A stretch of 64,000 nt of DNA, from NCBI RefSeq assembly GCF_001953875.1, contig NZ_MQUR01000014.1:1-64000 (forward strand), written 5' to 3'. Source of the stretch: Streptomyces amritsarensis. Lineage in GTDB: Bacteria > Actinomycetota > Actinomycetes > Streptomycetales > Streptomycetaceae. The notes beneath the pieces were generated by a model, which had not been told where the DNA came from, did no database searches, and worked only from the letters and a program-made list of their open reading frames with translations. Position numbers and translations under genes: made by a program. Positions 42,639-51,871 of this stretch are shown piece by piece; the stretch's first letter is position 1, and each line of letters begins with the position of its first letter.

Positions 42639-42749
42639 ATGTCCCGGTATGCCTTCCCCGCAGCGCCGTCCGCAGTCGCGGACGCGCCGAAGGCTGCCGC
42701 ATTCGCGGACGCACCCGTCCCCACCGCATTCGGCGGCGCACGAAGCTGA
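42639..42749 (+). CDS. Possible 36-codon ORF ahead of tuf3
   Basis: The ORF starts [17 protein letters not shown] and continues [19 protein letters not shown] before a TGA. It ends 89 nt before the tuf3 ATG. A modest ribosome site (GGATCGGGGAC) precedes it. The peptide is Ala/Pro-rich with regular repeats of A-F-x-D-A-P type, and the DNA contains a near-repeat GCGGACGCGCC / GCGGACGCACC. It could be a small protein, an upstream regulatory ORF, or an accident of GC-rich DNA. Confidence 0.3.
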   Translation: MSRYAFPAAPSAVADAPKAAAFADAPVPTAFGGARS

Positions 42750-42838
42750 CCCTTCCCGGATCGTCCGGCGGACCCCGCAGGGGGAGGGTCGGCTCGGTTC
42801 AGGGGTCCCGTCCACGCTTCGAGCAACGGGAAGAAATC

Positions 42839-44020
42839 ATGGCCAAGACGGCCTTCGTGCGGACCAAGCCGCACCTCAACATCGGCACCATGGGTCACGT
42901 CGACCACGGCAAGACCACCCTCACCGCCGCCATCACCAAGGTCCTCGCCCGGCGCGGGGGCGCGTCCTTCGTGCCCTTCGACCGCATCGACCGGGCCCCC
43001 GAGGAGGCCCGCCGGGGCATCACCATCAACCTCACGCACGTCGAGTACGAGACCGACACCCGCCACTACGCCCACGTCGACATGCCCGGTCACGCCGACT
43101 ACATCAAAAACATGGTCACGGGAGCGGCCCAGCTCGACGGCGCGATCCTCGTCGTCTCCGCGCTCGACGGGGTCATGCCGCAGACCGCCGAGCACGTCCT
43201 CCTCGCCCGCCAGGTCGGCGTCGACCACATCGTCGTCGCGCTCAACAAGGCCGACGCCGGGGACCCCGAGCTGACCGACCTGGTCGAGCTGGAGGTCCGC
43301 GAACTGCTCACCGCGCACGGGTACGGCGGTGACGGCGCACCCGTCGTGCGGGTCTCCGGACTCGGGGCGCTGGAGGGCGACCCCCGGTGGACGGGGGCGA
43401 TCGAGGCGCTGCTGGACGCCGTGGACACGTACGTGCCGACACCCGTGCGGTACACGGACGCGCCGTTCCTGCTGCCCGTGGAGAACGTGCTGACCATCAC
43501 CGGGCGCGGGACGGTCGTGACCGGTGCCGTCGAGCGGGGCGGCGTACGCCTCGGCGACCGCGTCGCCCTCCTCGGCGGCGACGGGGAGCCGATCGAGACG
43601 GTCGTCACCGGCCTGGAGACCTTCGGCAAGCCGATGGAGTCCGCCGAGGCCGGAGACAACGTCGCGCTGCTGCTGCGCGGGGTGCCGCGCGACGGCGTGC
43701 GCCGCGGGCACGTGGTGGCGGCCCCCGGCAGCGTGACGCCGAAGCGGCGCTTCCGCGCACAGGTGTACGTGCTCTCCGGGCGCGAGGGCGGCCGAACGAC
43801 ACCGGTCGCCAGTGGCTACCGGCCGCAGTTCTACATCCGCACCGCCGACGTGGTGGGGGACGTGGACCTCGGCCTCGCGGGTGTCGCCCGGCCCGGTGAG
43901 ACGGTCACAATGACCGTCGAGCTCGGACGGGACGTCCCGCTGGAGGCGGGGCTCGGCTTCGCGATCCGCGAGGGCGGCCGGACCGTCGGCGCCGGGACGG
44001 TGACGGCCGTCCTGGGCTGA
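42839..44020 (+). CDS. tuf3: Divergent elongation factor Tu (EF-Tu3 type)
   Basis: The product is 393 aa with all EF-Tu domains. GTPase motifs are GHVDHGKT (residues 19-26), the switch I Thr in [33 protein letters not shown] (Cys of the usual DCPGH is Met) and NKAD in place of NKCD. Domains 2 and 3 follow, ending [20 protein letters not shown]. The many substitutions relative to housekeeping EF-Tu, and the isolated position away from rpsL-rpsG-fus, match tuf3 of Streptomyces, which is reported to be tied to the stringent response. The Gln of RQVGV and Ala of FAIREG, sites altered in kirromycin resistance, are unchanged. GGGAAG precedes the ATG. Confidence 0.93.
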   Translation: MAKTAFVRTKPHLNIGTMGHVDHGKTTLTAAITKVLARRGGASFVPFDRIDRAPEEARRGITINLTHVEYETDTRHYAHVDMPGHADYIKNMVTGAAQLDGAILVVSALDGVMPQTAEHVLLARQVGVDHIVVALNKADAGDPELTDLVELEVRELLTAHGYGGDGAPVVRVSGLGALEGDPRWTGAIEALLDAVDTYVPTPVRYTDAPFLLPVENVLTITGRGTVVTGAVERGGVRLGDRVALLGGDGEPIETVVTGLETFGKPMESAEAGDNVALLLRGVPRDGVRRGHVVAAPGSVTPKRRFRAQVYVLSGREGGRTTPVASGYRPQFYIRTADVVGDVDLGLAGVARPGETVTMTVELGRDVPLEAGLGFAIREGGRTVGAGTVTAVLG

Positions 44021-44114
44021 CCCGCCCGACCGGTACCCCGCCGTGGTGGCGGCAGGAAGGCTGCGCCAGACTGCCGTCACCACAGGCATGCGCACGACGG
44101 AGGGGGCGGGCGGG

Positions 44115-44972
44115 ATGGGCGGCGGAACGGCACTGGTGCTCGGCGGCGGCGGACTGACCGGCATCGGCTGGGAATGCGGAATCCTCTACGGGCTCGCCCG
44201 CGCGGGCGTGGACCTCACCACCGCGGACCTTGTCGTCGGCACCTCGGCCGGCTCCGTGGTCGGCGCCCAGCTCACCTCCGGGCGGCTCGGCGTGCAGGAG
44301 CTGTACGAGCGCCAGCTCGGCGACGCCGCGGGGGAGGCCGTCGCGAAACTGGGAGCGGGCGTCCTCGCCCGGTACGCGCTGGCGATGGTGCGTTCACGCA
44401 ACGACGCGGCCGCCTACCGCCGGCGGGTGGGGGCGATGGCCCTGGCCGCGGACACCGGCCCCGAGGCCGAGCGCCGCAAGGTGCTGGCGGCCCGGCTGGT
44501 CTCGCACGAATGGCCCGAGCGGCGGCTCGTCGTCACCGCCGTGGACGCGCTCACCGGTGAGCTGGAGGCCTTCGACCGGGACAGCGGCAGCGGGCTGGTC
44601 GACGCGGTGGCGGCGAGCTGCGCGGTGCCCGGGGTGTGGCCCCCGGTGACGGTGGGCGAACGCCGCTTCATCGACGGAGGCATCCGCTCCGCCACCAACG
44701 CCGACCTGGCCGCGGACCACGCCCGCGTGGTGATCATCGCACCGATCTCGCTCGGCTCCGGGCTCGTCCCCGCACCGGCGGTGCAGGCCGCCCGGTTGCG
44801 CGAGGCGGGGGCGAGGGTCCTGCTCATCACTCCGTCGGCCACGGCCCGCAAGGCCTTCGGGCGCAACGTCCTGGACCCGGCCCGGCGGGACCCGGCCGCC
44901 CGCGCGGGGCTCGCGCAGGCGGCGGAGCACGCCGCCGAGGCGGCTGCCGTCTGGTCGGGCGGGACGGACTGA
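44115..44972 (+). CDS. Patatin-like phospholipase family protein
   Basis: The product is about 285 aa from the ATG at 44115, which follows GGAGGGGGCGGG; an in-frame ATG at 44088 is the alternative. The oxyanion-hole motif is ALVLGGGGLTGIGWECGIL, the nucleophile elbow is DLVVGTSAGSVVGAQLTSG (GTSAG), and the catalytic Asp is in FIDGGIRSATNADLA (DGG). The dyad is complete, so the protein should be an active acyl hydrolase. There is no signal peptide, so it probably acts inside the cell. It is of the bacterial RssA/YchK kind. The substrate is unknown. Confidence 0.9.
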   Translation: MGGGTALVLGGGGLTGIGWECGILYGLARAGVDLTTADLVVGTSAGSVVGAQLTSGRLGVQELYERQLGDAAGEAVAKLGAGVLARYALAMVRSRNDAAAYRRRVGAMALAADTGPEAERRKVLAARLVSHEWPERRLVVTAVDALTGELEAFDRDSGSGLVDAVAASCAVPGVWPPVTVGERRFIDGGIRSATNADLAADHARVVIIAPISLGSGLVPAPAVQAARLREAGARVLLITPSATARKAFGRNVLDPARRDPAARAGLAQAAEHAAEAAAVWSGGTD

Positions 44973-45060
44973 GGCCGAGCGGCCGGGCGAACGGGGCCGA
45001 GCGGCCGGGCGGGCCGAGGCCCCCGCTCCGGTACCCCGGCGCCTGCCGGACAATGGAGCG

Positions 45061-45909
45061 GTGAGCGACGAACGGATCCCGGTGATACGGGACGTGGGCC
45101 AGGGCACCGCCAAGCTGATGCCGGACGTCGACGGGGAACGGGCCTGGCTGCTGACCGTCGACGGAGCCCCGCAGTCCTATGTGGACCTGGACGATCCGCA
45201 GCACCTGGAATTCGAGTACGTACGCCGCCTCGCGCACGTCCTGGACTGCGCCGCGGAGCCCGGGCTGCCGCTGGACCTCCTGCACCTGGGCGGCGGCGCG
45301 CTCACCCTGCCCCGCTACGCCGCGGCCACCCGGGCCGGATCCCGGCAGTCGGTGGTGGAGTTCGACGCGGGCCTGGTCGAGCTGGTCGCCGAGCACCTGC
45401 CGCTGCCGGAGGGGGCCGGGATCACCGTGCACACCGCCGACGCCCGGGCGTGGCTGGAGGCGGCGCCCGCGGGCAGCGCGGACGTGGTGGTGGCCGACGT
45501 GTTCGGCGGCTCGCGGGTGCCGGCGCAGCTGACCTCGCTGGAGTACGCGCGGGAGGCCGCCCGGGTGCTGCGGCCCGGCGGGCTGTACGCGGCGAACCTG
45601 GCGGACGGGGCGCCGTTCGACTTCCTGCGGACGCAACTGGCGAACTTCGCCGCCGCCTTCGCGCAGCTCGCCCTCGTCGCCGAGCCGTCCGTGCTGAGGG
45701 GCCGGCGCTTCGGGAACGCCGTGCTGCTGGCCTGCGACGCCCCGCTGGACGTGGGCGCGCTCGCCCGGCGGTGCGCGTCGGATGCCTTTCCCGCCAGGGT
45801 GGAGTACGGCGACGGCCTGGCCCGCTTCGTCAGGGGAGCGGCACCCGTCTGCGACGCGGACGCGGCCCCCTCGCCGGCGCCGCCGGAGGGCGCCTTCAGC
45901 CTGGGGTGA
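45061..45909 (+). CDS. Spermidine synthase-like methyltransferase-fold protein
   Basis: The product is 282 aa, with a GTG start. The N-terminal strand region is TAKLMPDVDGERAWLLTVDG followed by APQSYVDLDDPQHLEFEYVR. The SAM/decarboxy-SAM fold then has LDLLHLGGGALTLPRYAAAT, SVVEFDAGLVELVAEHLPLP and VVVADVFGGSRVPAQLTSLE, with LRPGGLYAANLADG after it. Motif I (HLGGGALTLPRY) is typical of spermine/spermidine-synthase-like proteins, but the polyamine pocket residues cannot be verified by eye. The last 14 nt overlap the convergent MFS gene. The C-terminal tail is Pro/Ala-rich. Confidence 0.85.
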   Translation: MSDERIPVIRDVGQGTAKLMPDVDGERAWLLTVDGAPQSYVDLDDPQHLEFEYVRRLAHVLDCAAEPGLPLDLLHLGGGALTLPRYAAATRAGSRQSVVEFDAGLVELVAEHLPLPEGAGITVHTADARAWLEAAPAGSADVVVADVFGGSRVPAQLTSLEYAREAARVLRPGGLYAANLADGAPFDFLRTQLANFAAAFAQLALVAEPSVLRGRRFGNAVLLACDAPLDVGALARRCASDAFPARVEYGDGLARFVRGAAPVCDADAAPSPAPPEGAFSLG

Positions 45910-47239
45910 GGCCGGCGGAGGACGCCGGTGCCTTCGAGGCGGCGGCGGGGTCGGAGCCGACGGGACCACCGCTGTGGTGGACGGAGGCCTTCCGCGTCAT
46001 GCGGCGCACGTCCGGGACCAGCAGGACCAGAGCCGTCACCAGGACGACCAGGGCCGCGCAGCCCCACAGGGCCTCGGTGCGCCCGAAGGCCGATTCGACC
46101 GGCCCGGCCAGGGCCGTGGCCAGCGGGAGCATCGACACCGAGCCGAACCAGTCGTACGCGGAGACCCGGGAGAACTTCTCCTCCGGGATCTCCTGGTGCA
46201 TCGTCGTCATCCAGTTCACGCCGAAGACCTCGATGGCGGCTCCGCTGACGAACATCACCGCGCACAGCCCCCACACGGGCAGCGGCACGGCCAGCCCGGC
46301 CGACGGCAGCGCCAGCGGGAACACGCACAGCGTCCCGACCAGCAGCAGCCGTCGCGGCTTCCACGCGACCATCAGGACGGCTCCGGCGATGGTGCCGACG
46401 CCGAACAGTGCCAGGGCCAGGCCCCAGGGCGCCGGCCCGCCCAGCCGGTCCCGGGCCACCAGCGGGCCGTAGACCGCCTCGGCGGCGCCGACGACGGCGA
46501 CGACGACGGAGAACTGGAGCACGATGCTCCACAGCCAGGGCCGGGTGCGGAACTCCACCCAGCCCTCCCGCAGATCGGCCAGCAGACCGCCGCCGGGGGC
46601 CCGGTCGGGCGTGTCGCCGACATCGAGGAAGGCGCGCAGCGCCCCGGCGATCGCGAACGCGGCGGCGTCGACGGCCAGCACCCAGCCCGGTCCCATCGCG
46701 GCGATCATCGCCCCGCCGAGGGCCGCTCCGCCGATGCCGGCGCCGTTCATGGCCATGCGGAAGAGGGCGAAGGCGCGGTTGGCGTGTTCGCCGGAGACCG
46801 TGGAGAGCAGCATGCCCTCGGCCGCCGGGTTGAAGAAGGCCGTACCGGTGCCGCACAGGGCCGTCAGCAGCATCATCTGCCACAGCTGCGGGTCGCCGGT
46901 GAGGACGAGCAGTGCGAAGAGGCCTTGCGAGAGGCAGTTCAGGGCGTTGGCGGCGACCATCACGCGGTGGCGCGGCAGCCGGTCGGCCACGGCGCCGCCG
47001 ACGAGCAGGAAGAGGACGAGCGGCAGCGTGCGGGCGGCCGCGACCAGGCCCACGTCGCCGCCCGAGCCGCCGGCTTCCAGGACGGCGAACGCGGAGGCGA
47101 TGAGCGCCCCGTGACTGCCGAGGTTCGTGACCACCGCCGCACCCGTGAGCAGGGTGTAGTTGCGGCCGGCCCACTCCGGCCGGCTGCGGCGGGAGCGGGG
47201 CGCGGGTGTGCGGTGCGGTGCGTCGGGGGGAGAGCTCAC
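45896..47239 (-). CDS. MFS transporter (EntS/MFS_3-like exporter)
   Basis: The product is 447 aa from GTG 47239 (a TTG at 47275 is possible). Twelve membrane helices are seen. RNYTLLTGAAVVTNLGSHGA starts helix one; FLLVGGAVADRLPRHRVMVA is motif A (GGxxADRxxRR). GTGTAFFNPAAEGMLLSTVS is typical of the MFS_3 subfamily, which includes enterobactin exporter EntS. VFGVNWMTTMHQEIPEEKFS followed by RVSAYDWFGS is also diagnostic. No siderophore genes are nearby, so the substrate is open. The N-terminal 30 residues are basic and the C-terminus Ser/Ala-rich. Confidence 0.9.
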   Translation of the reverse strand: MSSPPDAPHRTPAPRSRRSRPEWAGRNYTLLTGAAVVTNLGSHGALIASAFAVLEAGGSGGDVGLVAAARTLPLVLFLLVGGAVADRLPRHRVMVAANALNCLSQGLFALLVLTGDPQLWQMMLLTALCGTGTAFFNPAAEGMLLSTVSGEHANRAFALFRMAMNGAGIGGAALGGAMIAAMGPGWVLAVDAAAFAIAGALRAFLDVGDTPDRAPGGGLLADLREGWVEFRTRPWLWSIVLQFSVVVAVVGAAEAVYGPLVARDRLGGPAPWGLALALFGVGTIAGAVLMVAWKPRRLLLVGTLCVFPLALPSAGLAVPLPVWGLCAVMFVSGAAIEVFGVNWMTTMHQEIPEEKFSRVSAYDWFGSVSMLPLATALAGPVESAFGRTEALWGCAALVVLVTALVLLVPDVRRMTRKASVHHSGGPVGSDPAAASKAPASSAGLTPG

Positions 47240-47314
47240 CCCGGGACTATCCCCGCCCCGGGCCGAGAAATCCAATTGGATGACCGGTCCGGGGCGGGTC
47301 GGTTCAGCCGGAGA

Positions 47315-48349
47315 TCATCCGGTGGTGAGCCGGATGGAGCTGAGGATCTTGTCGGAGATGTCCGTGGGGACCTCTTCCTTCACACCGGCCGCGGTGACCA
47401 GGGCGAAGCTGGCGAAGTCACCGGCGGCGTTCTTGAAGGCGAAGCCGACCGCCTTGCCGTCGGTGGAGCACTTGTGCTCCTTCTTCACGTTCGGCGCGGT
47501 CGCGACGACCATGTGGCCCTTGATCCCGGAGGACGTCGTGAACTCCTTGGGGTCGGTCACCTTGACCGTCCCCTTGGGCTCCTTCTGGGCGAAGCCGGCC
47601 CACACCCACGTGCCGGTGTTGTCGGTCGCGGCCTGGGCGGTGTCCTTGGCGCCCTGGGCCCCCTTGACGCCGGAGTCCGCGATCGAGAATTTCTCGAGGT
47701 TGCCGTCGGCGTCCTTGTCGACCGTGCACCACTCCCGCTTGAGGGTGGCGGTGCCGGACATGGTGATGACCGGCTTGCCGTCGTTCTTGACCTCGTCGTC
47801 GTAGAAGAGGGAGACGCCGGGGTCGTTGACGTTCCACTCCGGGGGCACGTCGTAGGCGACGTTGTACTTCGTGTTGGTGACGACCTTCCAGCCCGGGATG
47901 ACGGGCTGCATGGCGCCGCCGGCCCGCGGGTTGGCGCTGCTGCCGGCCGGGGCGGGCGCCTCGACGGGTGCGGAGGAGCTCGTGGCCGGCTTGCCGTCGG
48001 CCTCGGTGTTCTTGTCGTCCCGGGTCAGGACGTACGCGCCGGTCGCGGCGGCCGCCACGACCACCGCGGCGGCCGCGACGATGGCCACCGTCTTCGTCGA
48101 GTACGGGCTTCCGCCGGAGGGCTGGGGCTGCTGGGGAGCCTGGGACTGGCCCCAGGGCTGGCCCGGTACGGTCGGGGGCTGCTGGTAGCCCGGTTGCTGC
48201 GGGTAGCCGGGCTGCTGCGGGTATCCGTAACCCGGCTGCTGGTACGGGTTCGGCTGCGCCGGCTGTCCCGGCGGCTGCGCGTACGGGTTCTGATGCGCGT
48301 CCTGGGGGTTCTGTTCGCCCCCGGGCGGCTGCTGCTGTCCTGGCCACAT
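47315..48349 (-). CDS. Pro/Gln-rich N-terminus, single-pass membrane protein
   Basis: The product is 344 aa. Residues 1-83 are a disordered Pro/Gln/Gly/Tyr tract with repeats of the PQQPGY type (YPQQPGYPQQPGYQQPP). A single transmembrane helix follows (VAIVAAAAVVVAAAATGAYV), then a Ser/Pro/Ala linker, and an extracellular domain from about residue 150 (IPGWKVVTNTKYNVAYDVPP onward) with two Cys. This is the standard layout of Streptomyces surface sensor-like proteins. No known extracellular domain is recognised. It is divergent from the thioesterase-like gene. Ribosome site is weak. Confidence 0.82.
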   Translation of the reverse strand: MWPGQQQPPGGEQNPQDAHQNPYAQPPGQPAQPNPYQQPGYGYPQQPGYPQQPGYQQPPTVPGQPWGQSQAPQQPQPSGGSPYSTKTVAIVAAAAVVVAAAATGAYVLTRDDKNTEADGKPATSSSAPVEAPAPAGSSANPRAGGAMQPVIPGWKVVTNTKYNVAYDVPPEWNVNDPGVSLFYDDEVKNDGKPVITMSGTATLKREWCTVDKDADGNLEKFSIADSGVKGAQGAKDTAQAATDNTGTWVWAGFAQKEPKGTVKVTDPKEFTTSSGIKGHMVVATAPNVKKEHKCSTDGKAVGFAFKNAAGDFASFALVTAAGVKEEVPTDISDKILSSIRLTTG

Positions 48350-48445
48350 GGCCGGTAACGATAGTGGGAGCGGTCTCCGGCAGCCACGGCCGCCCCCCGA
48401 AGAGCTCTGGCCAATCCTGTCTACTCGCGGGTAACATCGCGTTTC

Positions 48446-48898
48446 ATGAGCGCAGATCAGATGAACGTGGGCGAACTGCTCGCCGCGACCGTGCCGATGG
48501 CCCGGACCCTGAACCTCGAGTTCCTGGAGACCACCCCCGAGCGTGCGGTCGTCCGCCTCCCGGACCAGCCCGACTACCACAACCACGTCGGCGGCCCGCA
48601 CGCCGGCGCCATGTTCACCCTCGCCGAGTCCGCGAGCGGCGCCATCGTCCTCGCCGCCTTCGGCGACCAGCTCTCCCGGGCCGTGCCCCTCGCCGTGAAG
48701 GCCGAGATCGGCTACAAGAAGCTCGCCAAGGGCGTCGTCACCGCCACCGCCACCCTCGGCCGCCCGGCCGCGGAGGTCGTGGCCGAACTCGACGCGGGCG
48801 GCCGCCCCGAGTTCCCGGTCACCATCGCCATCCAGCGCGAGGACGAGGCCGTGACCGGCGAGATGACGGTCGTCTGGACGCTGCGCCCGAACGCGTAA
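48446..48898 (+). CDS. Hotdog-fold thioesterase-like protein (DUF4442/PaaI type)
   Basis: The product is 150 aa. The hotdog fold is indicated by VRLPDQPDYHNHVGGPHAGA followed by MFTLAESASGAIVLAAFGDQ, where HNHVGGPHAGAMF is the PaaI/YiiD-like core with the HGGxxF region altered to HVGGPHAGA. VKAEIGYKKLAKGVVTATAT follows. Most members hydrolyse acyl-CoA thioesters. TAACAT lies 9-14 nt before the ATG with no ribosome site, so the message may be leaderless. The substrate cannot be named. Confidence 0.85.
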   Translation: MSADQMNVGELLAATVPMARTLNLEFLETTPERAVVRLPDQPDYHNHVGGPHAGAMFTLAESASGAIVLAAFGDQLSRAVPLAVKAEIGYKKLAKGVVTATATLGRPAAEVVAELDAGGRPEFPVTIAIQREDEAVTGEMTVVWTLRPNA

Positions 48899-48929
48899 CG
48901 TCCCGCCCGGTACGTGCCCGCCGCCCCCC

Positions 48930-49159
48930 GGGGCGCCGGGCACGTTCTGCCGACGGCGCCACCGAGGCCGACATCGGCCTCGACGCCGAGCTCACGGTGC
49001 AGGCGACGGTGCTCGCCGCGGCCGGCTCCCCGCGGGACGCGGTGGAGGCCGGCGTACGGGACTGCATCACGCGCGGGCAGCGCAGGCGAGGCGCGCATCC
49101 AGCGCCAGGACGAGCCCGGGCGCACCACCGACGGCCTGCCGCCCCTGCCGGAGGGCTGA
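48930..49159 (+). pseudogene. Frameshifted C-terminal remnant of an unknown gene
   Basis: Within 377 bp of otherwise gene-free DNA, one + frame reads DGATEADIGLDAELTVQATV and continues LAAAGSPRDAVEAGVRDCIT. It then loses sense near 49075-49085, and the next frame reads GEARIQRQDEPGRTTDGLPP followed by LPEG and a stop at 49159. Joined, they look like the tail of one protein broken by a small indel. No start is present. The family is not recognised. The remaining DNA up to the GH3 gene shows nothing. Confidence 0.4.
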
Positions 49160-49275
49160 ACCTGGGCGCCCCCGGTGGCGCGTCCGGCCCGGTCCCGCCG
49201 GCCCGCCGCGCACAGTGGCACGGGGAGCGGTCCGGCGCGGGCCGCTCCCGCCGACCCACGCCGCAGGGAGCACCC

Positions 49276-51813
49276 ATGAGCGAGGACGTGTCCAGACGTT
49301 CGGCGATGCGGCTCATCGCGGCGGCGGGCGCGGTCGGCGCCGGCCTCGGAGCCGGCGGCTGCGCTCCCGCCGTACCGCCGCCCGGAGCCGTCCCCCGGGG
49401 GGCCGCGAGCGGCGCGCCGGGCGCACCCGCCGCCGGCAGCGGGACCGGCACCGGCACCGGTGGCGCCGCCCGGATCGACGCCCTGCTGGAGCGGCTCACC
49501 TTCGAGGAGAAGACCGCCCTGCTGCACGGGGCCCCCGACCCCGCCTCCCGGGGCCAGGCCGGGTACGTGCCCGGCGTACCACGGCTGGGCATCCCGGCCC
49601 TGCGGCTGGCCGACGGCCCCGCCGGGGTACGGGTCGACCGGCCCGCCACCGCACTGCCCGCGCCGGTGCTGCTCGCCTCCGCCTTCGATCCGGCACTGGC
49701 CCGCGAGTACGGACGCGTCATCGGCCGCGAGGGCCGGGCCCTCGGCCAGGACGTCGTACTGGCCCCCATGGCCAACCTCATCCGCACCCCTTACGCCGGC
49801 CGCAACTTCGAAACCCTCTCCGAGGACCCGCACCTGACCGCCGACCTGGTCGGCGAGCTGGTCCGCGGGATCCAGGACGAGGGGCTCGTCGCCGCCGTCA
49901 AACACTTCGCCCTCAACAACCAGGAACAGGGCCGCGACACCGTCGACGTGACCGTCGGCGAGCAGACCCTGCGCGAGACCGAGCTGCGCGGCTTCGAGGC
50001 CGCCGTGGCCGCCGGCGCGGGCGCCGTCATGGGCGCCTGCAACAAGGTCAACGGCGTCCACGCCTGCGAGAGCAGGACCCTGCTCGACGAACTCCTCAGG
50101 GAAGGCTGGGGATTCGACGGCTGGGTGCTCTCCGACTGGGGAGCCGCCCACAGCACCGTCGCCGCCATCCGCGCCGGCCTCGACATGGAGATGCCCGGCG
50201 GCACGCACTTCGGCGAGCCGCTGCGCGAGGCGGTGCGCGGCGGCTCCGTGCCGGAGGCCGCCGTGGACCAGGCCGTCCACCGGATCCTGACCACGATGGA
50301 CCGCTTCGGGCTGCTCGCCGCCCGGCAGCCCGCCCGGCCCCCGCGCGACGCCGCGGCCGGGGCCCGGGTCGCCCGCAAGGTGGCCACGGCCGGGGCGGTG
50401 CTGCTGCGCAACGAACACGGCACCCTGCCGCTGACCGGGGCCGCGGCCCGCTCGATCGCGGTGATCGGCCCCACCGCCCAGGTGCCCTTCACCGGCGGCG
50501 GAGGCAGCTCGCACGTGGTCCCCGACGGCGCGACCGCCCCCCTCACCGCCATCCGGAAGCGGGCCGGGAACGGCGGGGCCGTGCACCACGCCCTCGGCGA
50601 GGACCTGTACGGCCGGCCGCTCCCGGCGAAGCTGCTGACCCCGGCCGCGGACCTGGAGGCCCGCGAGGTCGGCCCGGGGCGCGTCTGGACGTACGAGGGC
50701 GAGTTCCGCCTGGCGGCGGACGACGAGTGGACGCTGCTGGTCCACTACACCGGGAAGCGGCCCGGTGTACGCCTCGACGGGGAGGAGCTGTTCCCCCTCC
50801 AACAGGGCGTGGCCGAGCACTACGCGGGCGGACTGCTCGGCTCCGCACCCGACGGGATGGCCGTGCGCCGCCGCACCCGCACGCTCAAGGCGGGCACCCA
50901 CCGGCTCGCCGTGACCGCCGCCGGCGGGGACAAGGGCCAGCGGCTGCGCCTGCGGCACATCACCGGGGCGATCCGCGCCGCGGACCTCGCCGAGGCCGTG
51001 CGGACCGCGAAGGCGGCCCGCAGCGTGGTCCTGTTCGCCCACGAGGACTCCACCGAGGGCAGGGACCGCCCCTCCCTGGCGCTCCCCGGCGGGCAGGAGC
51101 GGCTGATCGAGGCGGTGGCCGCCGCGAACCCCCGTACGACCGTCGTGCTCAACACCTCGTCCGCCACCACCATGCCGTGGCTGCCCCGTACCGGAGCGGT
51201 CCTCCAGATGTACTACCCGGGGCAGGAGGGCGCCGGAGCCACCGCCGACATCCTCTTCGGCGACGTGGACCCCGGGGGGCGCCTCACCCAGACCTTCCCG
51301 GCGGACGAGCGGAAGACCCCGGTCGGCTCGGACCCGTCGCGCTACCCGGGGGTGGGCGGCCGGCAACAGTACGCGGAGGGCGTCCACGTGGGCCACCGCT
51401 GGTACGACACCGAGCGGGAGACCCCCCTCTTCCCCTTCGGTCACGGCCTGTCCTACACCACCTGGCAGTACGAGAAGCTCACGGTCCGGCCGCAGCACAG
51501 CGGGCTGCGCGTGGAGTTCACGGTCCGCAACACCGGCCGGCGCAAGGGCACGGACGTGGCCCAGGTGTACGTGGGCCCGTCCGATGAGCTGCGGCTCGAC
51601 CAGCCGGTGCGCGCGCTCGCCGGCTACCGGCGGATCACCCTCGCGCCGGGCGCGGCGCAGCGCGTCACCATCGACATCGACGCCCGGACGCTGTCGTCGT
51701 GGGACCCGGACAAGCACGCCTGGGTGCTCGGCCCCGGCCGCCGCGAGGTGTTCGCGGGACGTTCCTCACGGGAACTGCCGCTGAGGTCAAAGGTCGTCCT
51801 GAGGAGCCGCTAG
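49276..51813 (+). CDS. Glycoside hydrolase family 3 beta-glucosidase-like Tat lipoprotein
   Basis: The product is 845 aa. The N-terminus has a twin-arginine motif (SRRSAMRLIAAAG) and a lipobox, GAGGC, so it is exported folded and lipid-anchored. A Gly/Ser/Thr linker follows. GH3 domains: LERLTFEEKTALLHG and GIPALRLADGPAGVRVDRPA at the start, KHFALNNQEQGRDT, and the nucleophile Asp287 in WVLSDWGA. A PA14-like insert is at about residues 445-555 (VGPGRVWTYEGEFRLAADDE). The C-terminal sandwich holds PLFPFGHGLSYTTWQYEKL and a fibronectin III-like domain. It probably releases glucose or related sugars from oligosaccharides at the cell surface. Confidence 0.94.
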   Translation: MSEDVSRRSAMRLIAAAGAVGAGLGAGGCAPAVPPPGAVPRGAASGAPGAPAAGSGTGTGTGGAARIDALLERLTFEEKTALLHGAPDPASRGQAGYVPGVPRLGIPALRLADGPAGVRVDRPATALPAPVLLASAFDPALAREYGRVIGREGRALGQDVVLAPMANLIRTPYAGRNFETLSEDPHLTADLVGELVRGIQDEGLVAAVKHFALNNQEQGRDTVDVTVGEQTLRETELRGFEAAVAAGAGAVMGACNKVNGVHACESRTLLDELLREGWGFDGWVLSDWGAAHSTVAAIRAGLDMEMPGGTHFGEPLREAVRGGSVPEAAVDQAVHRILTTMDRFGLLAARQPARPPRDAAAGARVARKVATAGAVLLRNEHGTLPLTGAAARSIAVIGPTAQVPFTGGGGSSHVVPDGATAPLTAIRKRAGNGGAVHHALGEDLYGRPLPAKLLTPAADLEAREVGPGRVWTYEGEFRLAADDEWTLLVHYTGKRPGVRLDGEELFPLQQGVAEHYAGGLLGSAPDGMAVRRRTRTLKAGTHRLAVTAAGGDKGQRLRLRHITGAIRAADLAEAVRTAKAARSVVLFAHEDSTEGRDRPSLALPGGQERLIEAVAAANPRTTVVLNTSSATTMPWLPRTGAVLQMYYPGQEGAGATADILFGDVDPGGRLTQTFPADERKTPVGSDPSRYPGVGGRQQYAEGVHVGHRWYDTERETPLFPFGHGLSYTTWQYEKLTVRPQHSGLRVEFTVRNTGRRKGTDVAQVYVGPSDELRLDQPVRALAGYRRITLAPGAAQRVTIDIDARTLSSWDPDKHAWVLGPGRREVFAGRSSRELPLRSKVVLRSR

Positions 51814-51871
51814 GCTGCCGGTTCGGCGTGCCACAGGAGGTGCGCCGGGGACGATTCGGGAGGACGCACCG

